Source: Comamonadaceae bacterium UBA4962 (lineage in GTDB: Bacteria; Pseudomonadota; Gammaproteobacteria; Burkholderiales; Burkholderiaceae_C). From it: DNA of 64,000 nt. Within the stretch, counting starts at the first letter, position 1. Each line of letters begins with the position of its first letter. Both the position numbers and the translations under genes were made by a program. Location of the stretch: the NCBI GenBank assembly GCA_002397315.1, contig DHAE01000021.1, positions 1 to 64,000 of the forward strand, written 5' to 3'. Below, piece after piece: positions 15,673 to 25,275 of this stretch. The notes beneath the pieces are model-generated. The model searched no databases and was not told the DNA's origin. It saw only the letters and a program-made list of their open reading frames with translations.

Positions 15673-17475
15673 TCAGCGCAAGTGGTGCACCTGCTGCAGG
15701 CCATAGACCTGCACGGGCAGGCCCTCCTGGCGCGCCTTGAGCTGCAGCGCCAGGTACAGCGAGTAATGGCGCGACTGGTGCAGGTTGCCGCCGTGGAACC
15801 ACAGGGCCTGCTGCTGCGTGGGCTTCCACATGTTGCGCTGCTCGCCCTCCCACGGCCCCGGGTCCTTGGTGGTGCCCGAGCCCAGGCCCCAGACCTTGCC
15901 CACCTTGTCCGCCACCTCCTGGCTGATCAGGTCGGCCACCCAGCCGTTCATGGAGCCGTAGCCGGTCGCGTAGACCACCAGATCCGCCGGCAATGCGGTG
16001 CCATCCTCGAGCACCACCGCGTTCTCCGACAGGTGGCTGATCTCCTTGCCCGCCTGGAGCTTGATGCTGCCGTCGATCACCAGGTCGCAGGCCCCCACGT
16101 CGATGTAGTAGCCCGAGGCACGGCGCAGGTACTTCATGAACAGGCCCGAGCCGTCGTCGCCGAAATCCAGCATGAAGCCGGTCGCTTCGAGTTGGCGGTA
16201 GAACTCCGCGTCGCGCTCGCGGATGCGGTCGTACACCGGCACCTGGAAGTCGGCCATGATGCGGTAGGGCAGCGAGGCGAAGGTCAGGTCGGCCTTCTTC
16301 GTGGTCATGCCGCTGGCCACGGCGCGCTCCGAATACAGGTCGCCCAGGCCGATCTCCATCAGCGAATCGGAGCGCACGATGTGGGTGGACGAGCGCTGCA
16401 CCATGGTCACGTCGGCGCCGTGCTCCCACAGGGCCGCGCAGATGTCGTGCGCGGAATTGTTGGCGCCGATCACCACCACCTTCTTGCCCGCATACGCATC
16501 CGGGCCGGGGTGCTGGGACGAATGCTGCTGCTCGCCCCGGAAAACGTCCTGGCCCTTGATCTGGGGCACGTGGGCCTTGCCCGACATGCCGGTGGCGAAC
16601 ACCAGGTGCTTCGGGCGGAGCACCAGCGTCTCGCCATCGCGCTCCACGGTCACTTCCCACTCCTGCCGGTCCTCATCGAAGCGGGCGTTCAGGCAGTTCG
16701 TGGACGGCCAGTAGTTCACCTCCATCACGCGGGTGTACATCTCCAGCCAGTCGCCGATCTTGTCCTTGGGCGCGAACACGGGCCAGTTGTCCGGGAAAGG
16801 AAGGTACGGCAGATGGTCGTACCAGACGGGATCGTGCAGGCACAGCGACTTGTAGCGGTTGCGCCACTGGTCGCCGGGGCGTGCCTGGCGGTCGATGACG
16901 ATGTGCGACACCCCCAGTTGGCGCAGCCGCGCGCCCAGCGCGATGCCGCCCTGCCCCCCGCCGATGACCAGCACGAAGGGCTGCTTCTCGCGGCCCAGTT
17001 CCTCGGCCTCCTGCCGGCGGCGCTCCAGCCAGGTCTGGCGGCCGCGCCGGATGCCGTGCTCGGCCCCCATCGGCCGGCGCGCGCCCAGGGGTTCCTCGTG
17101 CCCCTTCAGTTCCTGCGCGGCCGTGAGCAGCGTCCAGATGCGCCCGTCCCGGATGCGCACGTGGCCGCCGCCGCGCGCATGCCGCGTGTCGATCACGATC
17201 CAGGCGGACAGCACGCCGTCGGCCTCATCCACCGTCTCGCGCTCGTCCAGCGACAGGCGCACGGGCGCGGCGGCGTCCAGCTGTGCGGCCAGCATCTCGG
17301 CGATCTGGCCCTGCCCTTCCAGGGTCTTGATGTTCCAGGTGAGCAGCACGAGGTCGCGCCAGTAGCACTCCTCGGCGAACAGGCGGCTCGCGGCCGTGAA
17401 GTCGCGGTCCGCCAAAGCGCGGTTGAGCCGGTCGAGCAGCGCCTGGGCGCGGGCTGCAGCCGTGGTATCGGTCAT
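15673..17475 (-). CDS. NTF2-like domain fused to a flavin-containing monooxygenase
   Basis: A 600-residue protein. Residues about 1-140 form a SnoaL/NTF2-like domain (LLDRLNRALADRDFTAASRLFAEECYWRD). The rest is a class B flavin monooxygenase: FAD motif VIGGGQGGIALGARLRQLG near residue 170, the FMO/BVMO-type fingerprint FRGEQQHSSQHPG, and the NADPH motif VIGANNSAHDICAALWEHGA. It should hydroxylate or Baeyer-Villiger-oxidise a ketone or other soft substrate with NADPH and O2. AAGGAGA precedes the ATG at 17475. A sigma-54 promoter and a palindromic upstream site lie in the divergent gap to an AcoR-like activator, so expression is probably substrate-induced. Confidence 0.88.
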   Translation of the reverse strand: MTDTTAAARAQALLDRLNRALADRDFTAASRLFAEECYWRDLVLLTWNIKTLEGQGQIAEMLAAQLDAAAPVRLSLDERETVDEADGVLSAWIVIDTRHARGGGHVRIRDGRIWTLLTAAQELKGHEEPLGARRPMGAEHGIRRGRQTWLERRRQEAEELGREKQPFVLVIGGGQGGIALGARLRQLGVSHIVIDRQARPGDQWRNRYKSLCLHDPVWYDHLPYLPFPDNWPVFAPKDKIGDWLEMYTRVMEVNYWPSTNCLNARFDEDRQEWEVTVERDGETLVLRPKHLVFATGMSGKAHVPQIKGQDVFRGEQQHSSQHPGPDAYAGKKVVVIGANNSAHDICAALWEHGADVTMVQRSSTHIVRSDSLMEIGLGDLYSERAVASGMTTKKADLTFASLPYRIMADFQVPVYDRIRERDAEFYRQLEATGFMLDFGDDGSGLFMKYLRRASGYYIDVGACDLVIDGSIKLQAGKEISHLSENAVVLEDGTALPADLVVYATGYGSMNGWVADLISQEVADKVGKVWGLGSGTTKDPGPWEGEQRNMWKPTQQQALWFHGGNLHQSRHYSLYLALQLKARQEGLPVQVYGLQQVHHLR

Positions 17476-17534
17476 CGTTGTCTCCTTGGATGGTGGTCAT
17501 GCCCGTTTTTTTTTCTTCGGGCGGTACGGCTCAA

Positions 17535-17550
17535 GGCAACCGCCATGCCA
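17535..17550 (-). promoter_or_regulatory. Sigma-54 (-24/-12) promoter for the monooxygenase operon
   Basis: Read on the minus strand, 17550 to 17535 is TGGCATGGCGGTTGCC. It matches the TGGCAC-N5-TTGCW consensus with the invariant GG and GC pairs and exact 5-bp spacing. It lies 60-75 bp upstream of the monooxygenase ATG. The divergent neighbour encodes a sigma-54 activator, which supports the call. Confidence 0.75.
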
Positions 17551-17680
17551 GCCCTGCAAGGGGCGGCCGGACTGCGCCGGATGCCATGCGAATCAACGGG
17601 TTGGCCGCGCGCTCCGGGGGCAAACCCTGCATCGCCTGAGCCGCAGATCACGGCTGCCGCACGCGACAGGCGGCGCACCG

Positions 17681-17696
17681 TGCGACACCTGTCGCA
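17681..17696. promoter_or_regulatory. Palindromic upstream activator site TGCGACA-N2-TGTCGCA
   Basis: A perfect inverted repeat with 7-bp arms and a 2-bp centre, about 130-150 bp upstream of the -24/-12 element. That is the normal distance for an enhancer bound by a sigma-54 activator. A related half-site, CGCGACA, lies at 17662-17668. It is probably bound by the Fis-type HTH of the AcoR-like protein encoded from 17812. Confidence 0.65.
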
Positions 17697-17811
17697 TCCC
17701 GCGTGCTGCAGCGCAGCAGGTGCAGTGGGTAAATCTCGATGGGCGCGGCCCGGCCCCGGGCACACAATTCCCACGGCACGCTCCAAGACAAGACCGCATC
17801 GACTCCACGCC

Positions 17812-19767
<1,956 letters not shown>

Positions 19768-19808
19768 GGCCTGCCCCGCGCATCGCCCGACGGTACCGCG
19801 CCGGACTG

Positions 19809-20906
19809 TCAGGGCGCCATGGCCGTCCAGCGCGGCAGTGCGGTGGCGGCGGCCTTGCGCACCGCCGACGGCCCGCCGCCCGTCCAGCGATGCACCGCCC
19901 GCCGCAGGCTGCGGGCACTGGAGTAGCCGGCCTGCGCCGCCACGTCTTCCATCGAGACGCTGGAGCTTCGGACCAGCGCCAGGGTGCGGCGGCGCTGCTC
20001 CTCCGCCACCAGGGCCCGGTAGCCGATGCCCTCTTCGGACAGCCTGCGGCGCAGGCTCCGTTCGCTGAGGTTGAGGGCTGCCGCCACCTGCCCCAGCGGG
20101 GGCGCGGCCGTATCGGAGCGGCGGATGATCTGCGCCACGGCGGCACCGACGTCGCGGCACACCCGTGCACCGGCGGTTTCGCTCAGCAGTTCGCGCATCC
20201 GCGCCAGCACCCCAGGCTCGGCGGTTCGCACGCCGCACGGTTGATCGGGAAAGACCAGGCGATGCGCCGGCGCGTCGAACTCCACCCGGGTGCCGAAGAA
20301 CCGCTCGTACTCCGCCGCCGTGCCAGGGCGCGGCAGCGCCAGTTCCACGCGCAGCATGCGGAAATCGAGTCCCAGGATCTGCCGGACGAAGCTGCTCAGC
20401 GACGCGAGCGTGTGCATCGCCAGGAACGGCTCCATGTGCGGGTCGTCGAAACGCGGCTGTACCTCCAGGTGGAAAACCCGCTCGCAGGCTCCGCAACGGA
20501 GGTCCAGCAGGAAACCGGCAGCCCGCCGGAATTCGACCAGAAACCGTAGCATGTCGATCGAATTCGCGCTGGCCATCATTCCGAGCCCGACATTTCCCAA
20601 CGACACCACGCTTGCCAGCCTGGCCCATTCCAGGCCCTCCCGCATGGATGGAGGAGCCCGCCAGAAGCGGCGCGCGACCTCCACGCACTGCCGGTAAGAC
20701 ACGAGCAGCCCAGGGGCGTCCAGATCGGCCAGGACGAGCCCGGAGCCGCGCAGCAGCCGCTCCGGCGCGAGGCCCCTCGCCTCGGCGCGCGATGCCAGCA
20801 ACCGGATGAAAACGGGGGCCAGATCGGCCCGGTGTGCATCGGGCGGCAGCCTTCCTCCCCAGAGGCCTGCCGAATCGTCATTTGTAATCCATGCCGTGTT
20901 CGTCAT
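19809..20906 (-). CDS. AraC family transcriptional regulator (OruR/arabinose-binding-domain type)
   Basis: A 365-residue regulator. The N-terminal ~240 residues look like the Arabinose_bd-type domain of the OruR/ArgR group: LLRGSGLVLADLDAPGLLVSYRQ, then LGNVGLGMMASANSIDMLRFLVEF. The C-terminal double HTH has LGQVAAALNLSERSLRRRLSEEGIGYRAL and AAQAGYSSARSLRRAVHRWTG. It is convergent with the sigma-54 activator and divergent from the chemosensory cluster across 234 bp, so it could act on either itself or that cluster. The ligand is unknown. Confidence 0.88.
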   Translation of the reverse strand: MTNTAWITNDDSAGLWGGRLPPDAHRADLAPVFIRLLASRAEARGLAPERLLRGSGLVLADLDAPGLLVSYRQCVEVARRFWRAPPSMREGLEWARLASVVSLGNVGLGMMASANSIDMLRFLVEFRRAAGFLLDLRCGACERVFHLEVQPRFDDPHMEPFLAMHTLASLSSFVRQILGLDFRMLRVELALPRPGTAAEYERFFGTRVEFDAPAHRLVFPDQPCGVRTAEPGVLARMRELLSETAGARVCRDVGAAVAQIIRRSDTAAPPLGQVAAALNLSERSLRRRLSEEGIGYRALVAEEQRRRTLALVRSSSVSMEDVAAQAGYSSARSLRRAVHRWTGGGPSAVRKAAATALPRWTAMAP

Positions 20907-20976
20907 ATGACACTATTTTTCACATTTTTAGCATTTGAGCAAAGTCCTCAGCGAACCGCATGAAATTTCCGCCGAC

Positions 20977-21006
20977 TTGACATTGGCCGTTTCGGTACCG
21001 CTATTG
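20977..21006 (+). promoter_or_regulatory. Weak candidate promoter ahead of the chemosensory cluster
   Basis: A perfect -35 hexamer TTGACA at 20977-20982 is followed after 18 bp by CTATTG, a poor -10 match. It lies about 135 bp before the first chemotaxis gene. I found no convincing sigma-28 (FliA) promoter in the same spacer. The AT-rich stretch at 20907-20940 probably serves the divergent araC-type gene. Confidence 0.3.
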
Positions 21007-21140
21007 CGTCAGTCGAGTCCTACATTCCACAGCCCTCGAACGTAAGCTGGCGCAATCACCGCTGACGCAGCGGGCGGGCGCTCGGCGGACCGGTCGGTCC
21101 GTGCTGCCCGGCAAACAAACAACAAGTGTTGGGGGAATTT

Positions 21141-22352
21141 ATGACCGCAGAGCGGCAGTCGCTGCAATGGACCACCGCGCCCGTGGTGGCCGCCCTGGGC
21201 GCGGCGGCCGCGCTGTACCTGTCGTCGGCCAGCGTGGCGGGCATGTTCTGCGCGGCCGGGTTGGCGGTCTGCGGGGCTCTGGCCGGGTGGATGGCCCGGC
21301 GCGGTTCTTCCGTGCACGCGGTGCCGGACGTACACGGCCTGCAGGCAGGTTTCGAGTCCTTCAGCGGCGACGTGGCGCCCGTGTGGGCCGGCCAGATCGA
21401 ATCGTCGCGCGGCCAGATGGAAGACGCCATCGCGGCGCTCAGCGAGCGGTTCGCGAACATCGTGCAGCAACTGGGCCGCACGCTGGACCCGCCGTCCGGC
21501 GCAGGTTCCGGGACGCAGAACACGGCCGCCGCCTCCGTCTACTCCCACAGCCAGGAACAGCTCCAGCAGGTGGTTGCCTCGCTGCGCGACGCCATGGACG
21601 GCAAGGCGCGGATGCTGTCGCAGATCGAAGACCTGCAGCGCTTCGTCGGCGAACTGCAGGACATGGCCGAAGGGGTGTCCCGCATCGCGCAGCAGACCAA
21701 CCTGCTGGCCATCAACGCGACGATCGAGGCCGCGCATGCTGGCGAACGCGGACGGGGCTTCGCCCAGGTGGCCCAGGAAGTCCGGGTGCTGTCGCGGCTG
21801 TCGGGCGAGACGGGGCAGGAGATCACCCGCAAGGTCGCCGCCATCCACGCGGCCATCGATGCCACATGCTCCACCGCGCAGGTCTCGCAGCGCCAGGAAC
21901 ATGCCGTGCTGGCCGACTCCGAAAGCCGCATCGCCCAGGTGCTGGACCAGTTCCAGAACCTCACGACCGATCTGGCGCACTCCGCCGATCTGCTGCGCAG
22001 CGAAAGCCGGCTGATCCAGGGCGAAGTGAACGATTCACTGGTGCAGCTGCAGTTCCAGGACCGCGTCAGCCAGATCCTCAGCCACGTGCGCGACAACATC
22101 GGCCGCATGCCCGAGGTGGTGCGTGAACACCACGCCCGCTGCACACAGCAAGGCCGGCTGGAGCCCCTGCAGTCCGCCACGCTCCTGAAGGAACTCGAAG
22201 CCACCTATGCGATGGCGGGCGAGCGCGCCGTGCACCGCGCGGGTACGGGCCGGTCCGACGCCTCCCCATCGGCGCGAGGCCAGGCGCTGCCCCCACCGCA
22301 GTCGCCACAGTCGCCGCCGTCGCCGCAGCACGAAGAAATCACCTTTTTCTGA
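21141..22352 (+). CDS. HAMP-less MCP-like chemosensory protein
   Basis: A 403-residue protein. Two closely spaced hydrophobic segments (about residues 12-30 and 33-50) anchor it with almost no periplasmic part. A long helical region then leads to a short MCP signalling tip: SRIAQQTNLLAINATIEAAHAGERGRGFAQVAQEVRVLS. No HAMP domain or ligand-binding loop is seen, and the tail is Pro/Gln-rich, ending HEEITFF. It likely docks CheW/CheA and senses from the cytoplasm or membrane. GGGGGA precedes the ATG at 21141; an in-frame GTG at 21126 is less likely. First gene of the cluster. Confidence 0.85.
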   Translation: MTAERQSLQWTTAPVVAALGAAAALYLSSASVAGMFCAAGLAVCGALAGWMARRGSSVHAVPDVHGLQAGFESFSGDVAPVWAGQIESSRGQMEDAIAALSERFANIVQQLGRTLDPPSGAGSGTQNTAAASVYSHSQEQLQQVVASLRDAMDGKARMLSQIEDLQRFVGELQDMAEGVSRIAQQTNLLAINATIEAAHAGERGRGFAQVAQEVRVLSRLSGETGQEITRKVAAIHAAIDATCSTAQVSQRQEHAVLADSESRIAQVLDQFQNLTTDLAHSADLLRSESRLIQGEVNDSLVQLQFQDRVSQILSHVRDNIGRMPEVVREHHARCTQQGRLEPLQSATLLKELEATYAMAGERAVHRAGTGRSDASPSARGQALPPPQSPQSPPSPQHEEITFF

Positions 22353-22370
22353 ATTCCCTGAAGGACTCCC

Positions 22371-22739
22371 ATGGCGAAGACCATTCTCATCGTGGACGAC
22401 TCCGCCTCCGTGCGTTCGGTCGTCGGCATTGCGCTGCGGGGCGCGGGCTACGAAGTCCTCGAAGGCCGTGACGGCCGCGACGCGCTCGCCCGGCTCACCG
22501 GCCAGAAGGTGCACCTGATCATCAGCGACGTGAACATGCCGAACATGGACGGCATCACCTTCCTCAAGACCGTGAAGGCGATGCCGGCCTACCGCTTCAC
22601 CCCGGTGATCATGCTGACCACCGAAAACCAGGAAGCGAAGAAGCGCGAAGGCCAGCTGGCCGGGGCGAAGGCCTGGGTGGTGAAGCCGTTCCAGCCGCCC
22701 ACGCTGCTGTCGGCCGTGGAAAAGCTGGTGCTGCCATGA
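22371..22739 (+). CDS. cheY: CheY-like single-domain response regulator
   Basis: A 122-residue receiver: acidic pair Asp9/Asp10 in ILIVDDSASVRS, phospho-acceptor Asp53 in IISDVNMPNMDG, the switch Thr in MLTTEN and Lys in VVKPFQPP. It has no output domain, so it acts by protein contact after phosphorylation by the cluster CheA. In some clusters of this type the CheY is a phosphate sink rather than a motor switch. Its stop overlaps the STAS gene by 4 bp. The symbol is by family; several paralogues are expected in the genome. Confidence 0.9.
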   Translation: MAKTILIVDDSASVRSVVGIALRGAGYEVLEGRDGRDALARLTGQKVHLIISDVNMPNMDGITFLKTVKAMPAYRFTPVIMLTTENQEAKKREGQLAGAKAWVVKPFQPPTLLSAVEKLVLP

Positions 22740-23053
22740 CGTCCGTCACCACCCTGGCCCTGGATGGAGAGCTCACCATCTACCGGGCCGCGGAAACGCG
22801 CACGGGCCTGCTGGCCGCCATCTCCGACAGTCCGGACGGCCTCGACATCGACTTGGCCGGCGTGACCGAGATCGACAGCGCGGGTGTGCAGCTGCTCATG
22901 GCAGCCCACCGCGACGCGCGCGCCCGGGGCCATAGGCTGCGCATCACCCGCTGCAACGCAGTGGTGTCGGAGGCGTTCGCGCTCTTCGACCTGCATGCGT
23001 TCTTCGGGGAGCAGCTGTGCGCCGCCGGCCCCGCCCCGGAGGACGCCGCATGA
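22736..23053 (+). CDS. STAS-domain protein inside the chemotaxis cluster
   Basis: A 105-residue single STAS domain (anti-sigma-factor-antagonist type). LALDGELTIYRAAETR forms the first strands, and LDIDLAGVTEIDSAGVQLLMAAH carries the DSAG motif with the conserved phosphorylatable Ser. It overlaps cheY (4 bp) and cheA (4 bp), so its dose is coupled to both. No partner RsbW-like kinase is encoded nearby. It may be a scaffold or a modulator of CheA (inference). Confidence 0.88.
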   Translation: MTSVTTLALDGELTIYRAAETRTGLLAAISDSPDGLDIDLAGVTEIDSAGVQLLMAAHRDARARGHRLRITRCNAVVSEAFALFDLHAFFGEQLCAAGPAPEDAA

Positions 23054-25275
23054 ACATGGAACAGGCGCTCCAGGCCTTCATCGTGGAAAGCGGGGAGCTG
23101 CTCGAGGACATGGAGCAGGCCCTGCTGGGCGTCCTGCAGGAAGAGGATCCCTCCGACGCGGTGGACGCGATCTTCCGTGCCGCGCACACGATCAAGGGGT
23201 CCGCGGGCCTGTTCGGCCTGGACTTCATCGTGGATTTCACGCACGTCGCCGAAAGCGTCCTGGACAAAGTGCGCGACCGCACCATCGCGCTCGACGAATC
23301 GGTCGTGGCGCTGCTGCTCGCCTGCGGCGACCACACGGGTCGGCTGGTGGCCGCCGCCGCGGCCGGCCAGACGGAGGCCGACGCGCAGCTGCTGGCCGAC
23401 GCGGAGCCGCTGCTGGAAGGACTGAACCGGTTGCTCGCGAACGCGGCGGTCGGGCTTCCCTCTGCCGCCATCGCGGCCACGCAGGATGCGGTGGCCGGCA
23501 TGCCGCCGGGCGGCACGCTGCCCCTGCCGCAGTCCCTGCCCGGAAGCCGCGCGCCGGACCACTGGCACATCTCGCTGCGCTTCGGACGGGACGTGCTGCG
23601 CAACGGCATGGACCCGATATCGTTCCTGCGCTACCTGGGCAGGCTCGGCACGATCACGGCCATCGCCACGCTGCCCGACGAACTGCCCGGGCTGGCGGAG
23701 ATGGACCCGGAATCCTGCTACCTCGGCTTCGAGATCGCCCTGCGCAGCAGCGCGACCAAGGCCGCCATCGAAGGCGCGTTCGAGTTCGTGCTGGACGACT
23801 GCGTGGTCCACATCCTGCCGCCGGACAGCGAGGTTTCGCGCTACATCGACCTGATCGATGCCCTGGGCCCGCGCAGCGACGACGGCACGCTGCGGCTCGG
23901 CGAGATCCTCGTCCACTGCGGCAGCCTGACGCGCCGCGAACTGGACGAAGCGCTGCGGCTGCAGCACGGCGGCGCACCGGAGCCGCTCGGCCAGTTGCTC
24001 GTGGAGCAGCGGCGCGTGCAGCAGCCGGTCGTGGAAGCCGCCCTGGTGCGCCAGAAGCAGATCAAGGAGACCCGGGCGGCAGACCACCAGTCGGTGCGCG
24101 TGGATGCGGAAAAGCTCGACCGGCTGGTGGACCTGGTGGGAGAGCTGATCACCGCCACGGCCACGGCGACGCAGGCGGGCCGCCACGTGCAGAACGTGGC
24201 GCTGCACGAAGCGCACTCCACGCTCAACGGACTGGTGCAGGAGATCCGCGACAGCGCCCTGCAGCTGCGCATGGTCCGCATCGGCGCCACCTTCAACCGC
24301 TTCCAGCGCATGGTGCACGACGTCTCGCGCGAGATCGGCAAGGACATCGTCCTGCAGGTGCGCGGCGAAGACACCGAACTCGACAAGACCGTCGTCGAGA
24401 AGATCGCCGATCCGCTGACGCACCTGGTGCGCAACAGCATGGACCACGGTATCGAGCCGGCCGCGCTGCGCGCGGAGCGCGGCAAGCCCGCGTGGGGCAC
24501 GGTGTCGCTCAACGCCTACCACGACTCGGGCAGCATCGTGATCGAGGTGAGCGACGACGGCGGCGGGCTCTCGCGCGAGCGCATCCTCGCGAAGGCCGTG
24601 GAGCGGGGCCTCGTCGACGCGGGCAAGACGCTGACGGACGACGAGATCTACCAATTGGTCTTCGAGCCCGGTTTCTCGACGGCCGAACAGATCACCAATC
24701 TCTCCGGCCGGGGCGTGGGCATGGACGTGGTGAAGCGCAACATCGCGGCGCTGCGGGGCACCGTGTCCCTCGACAGCCACCCGGGCGTGGGCACGAAGAC
24801 CACCGTGCGGCTGCCCCTGACGCTGGCGATCATCAACGGCTTCCAGGTCGCGGTCGGACGATCGGTGTTCGTGCTGCCGCTCGAGGCCATCGAGGAATGC
24901 ATCGAGTTCCGGGGCGACGCCGGCCACGAATACACCGAGTTGCGCGGCCGCGTCCTGCCGTTCATCCGGCTGCGCACGCTCTTCCAGGTGCCGGGCCCGG
25001 CCGGCGCACGCCAGAGCATCGTGGTGGTGCGCAACGGCGCCCAGCGCTTCGGCCTGATCGTGGACCGCCTGCTGGGCGAGGCCCAGGCCGTGATCAAGCC
25101 GCTGGCGCAGATGTTCGCCCACCTCCAGGGCATCAGCGGCTCCAGCATCCTGGGCACCGGCGAGGTCGCGCTCATCCTCGACGTGCCCGCGCTGGCAGCC
25201 GCGGCCGACCCGGCCCGCAACGCTTCTTCCGCCATCCCCACCCACCGCAGAGACCCCTCATGTTCAGCCAAATGA
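23050..25275 (+). CDS. cheA: Chemotaxis histidine kinase CheA
   Basis: A 741-residue class II kinase. The HPt domain carries His46 in FRAAHTIKGSAGLFG. A middle region (about 175-300) starts HWHISLRFGRDVLRNGMDP and looks like the extra domain of alternative-system CheAs rather than a classic P2. Next come the dimerisation and ATP domains (LVRNSMDHGIEP, VSDDGGGLSRERIL, GRGVGMDVVKRNI) and a CheW-like domain at the C-terminus. It phosphorylates CheY, CheB and possibly the REC-EAL protein of this cluster. The start at 23050 overlaps the STAS stop; the downstream MCP start overlaps its 3' end by 16 bp. Confidence 0.93.
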   Translation: MNMEQALQAFIVESGELLEDMEQALLGVLQEEDPSDAVDAIFRAAHTIKGSAGLFGLDFIVDFTHVAESVLDKVRDRTIALDESVVALLLACGDHTGRLVAAAAAGQTEADAQLLADAEPLLEGLNRLLANAAVGLPSAAIAATQDAVAGMPPGGTLPLPQSLPGSRAPDHWHISLRFGRDVLRNGMDPISFLRYLGRLGTITAIATLPDELPGLAEMDPESCYLGFEIALRSSATKAAIEGAFEFVLDDCVVHILPPDSEVSRYIDLIDALGPRSDDGTLRLGEILVHCGSLTRRELDEALRLQHGGAPEPLGQLLVEQRRVQQPVVEAALVRQKQIKETRAADHQSVRVDAEKLDRLVDLVGELITATATATQAGRHVQNVALHEAHSTLNGLVQEIRDSALQLRMVRIGATFNRFQRMVHDVSREIGKDIVLQVRGEDTELDKTVVEKIADPLTHLVRNSMDHGIEPAALRAERGKPAWGTVSLNAYHDSGSIVIEVSDDGGGLSRERILAKAVERGLVDAGKTLTDDEIYQLVFEPGFSTAEQITNLSGRGVGMDVVKRNIAALRGTVSLDSHPGVGTKTTVRLPLTLAIINGFQVAVGRSVFVLPLEAIEECIEFRGDAGHEYTELRGRVLPFIRLRTLFQVPGPAGARQSIVVVRNGAQRFGLIVDRLLGEAQAVIKPLAQMFAHLQGISGSSILGTGEVALILDVPALAAAADPARNASSAIPTHRRDPSCSAK

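Noticed and set aside
17502..17522. GCCCG...CGGGC repeat around a poly-T tract as a terminator
   Set aside because: The T tract is in the loop rather than after the stem, and the site lies in the 5' leader of the monooxygenase gene.
22780..25245. Long minus-strand reading frame opposite cheA
   Set aside because: It is the antisense shadow of cheA. The translation is His/Arg/Ala-rich without domains.
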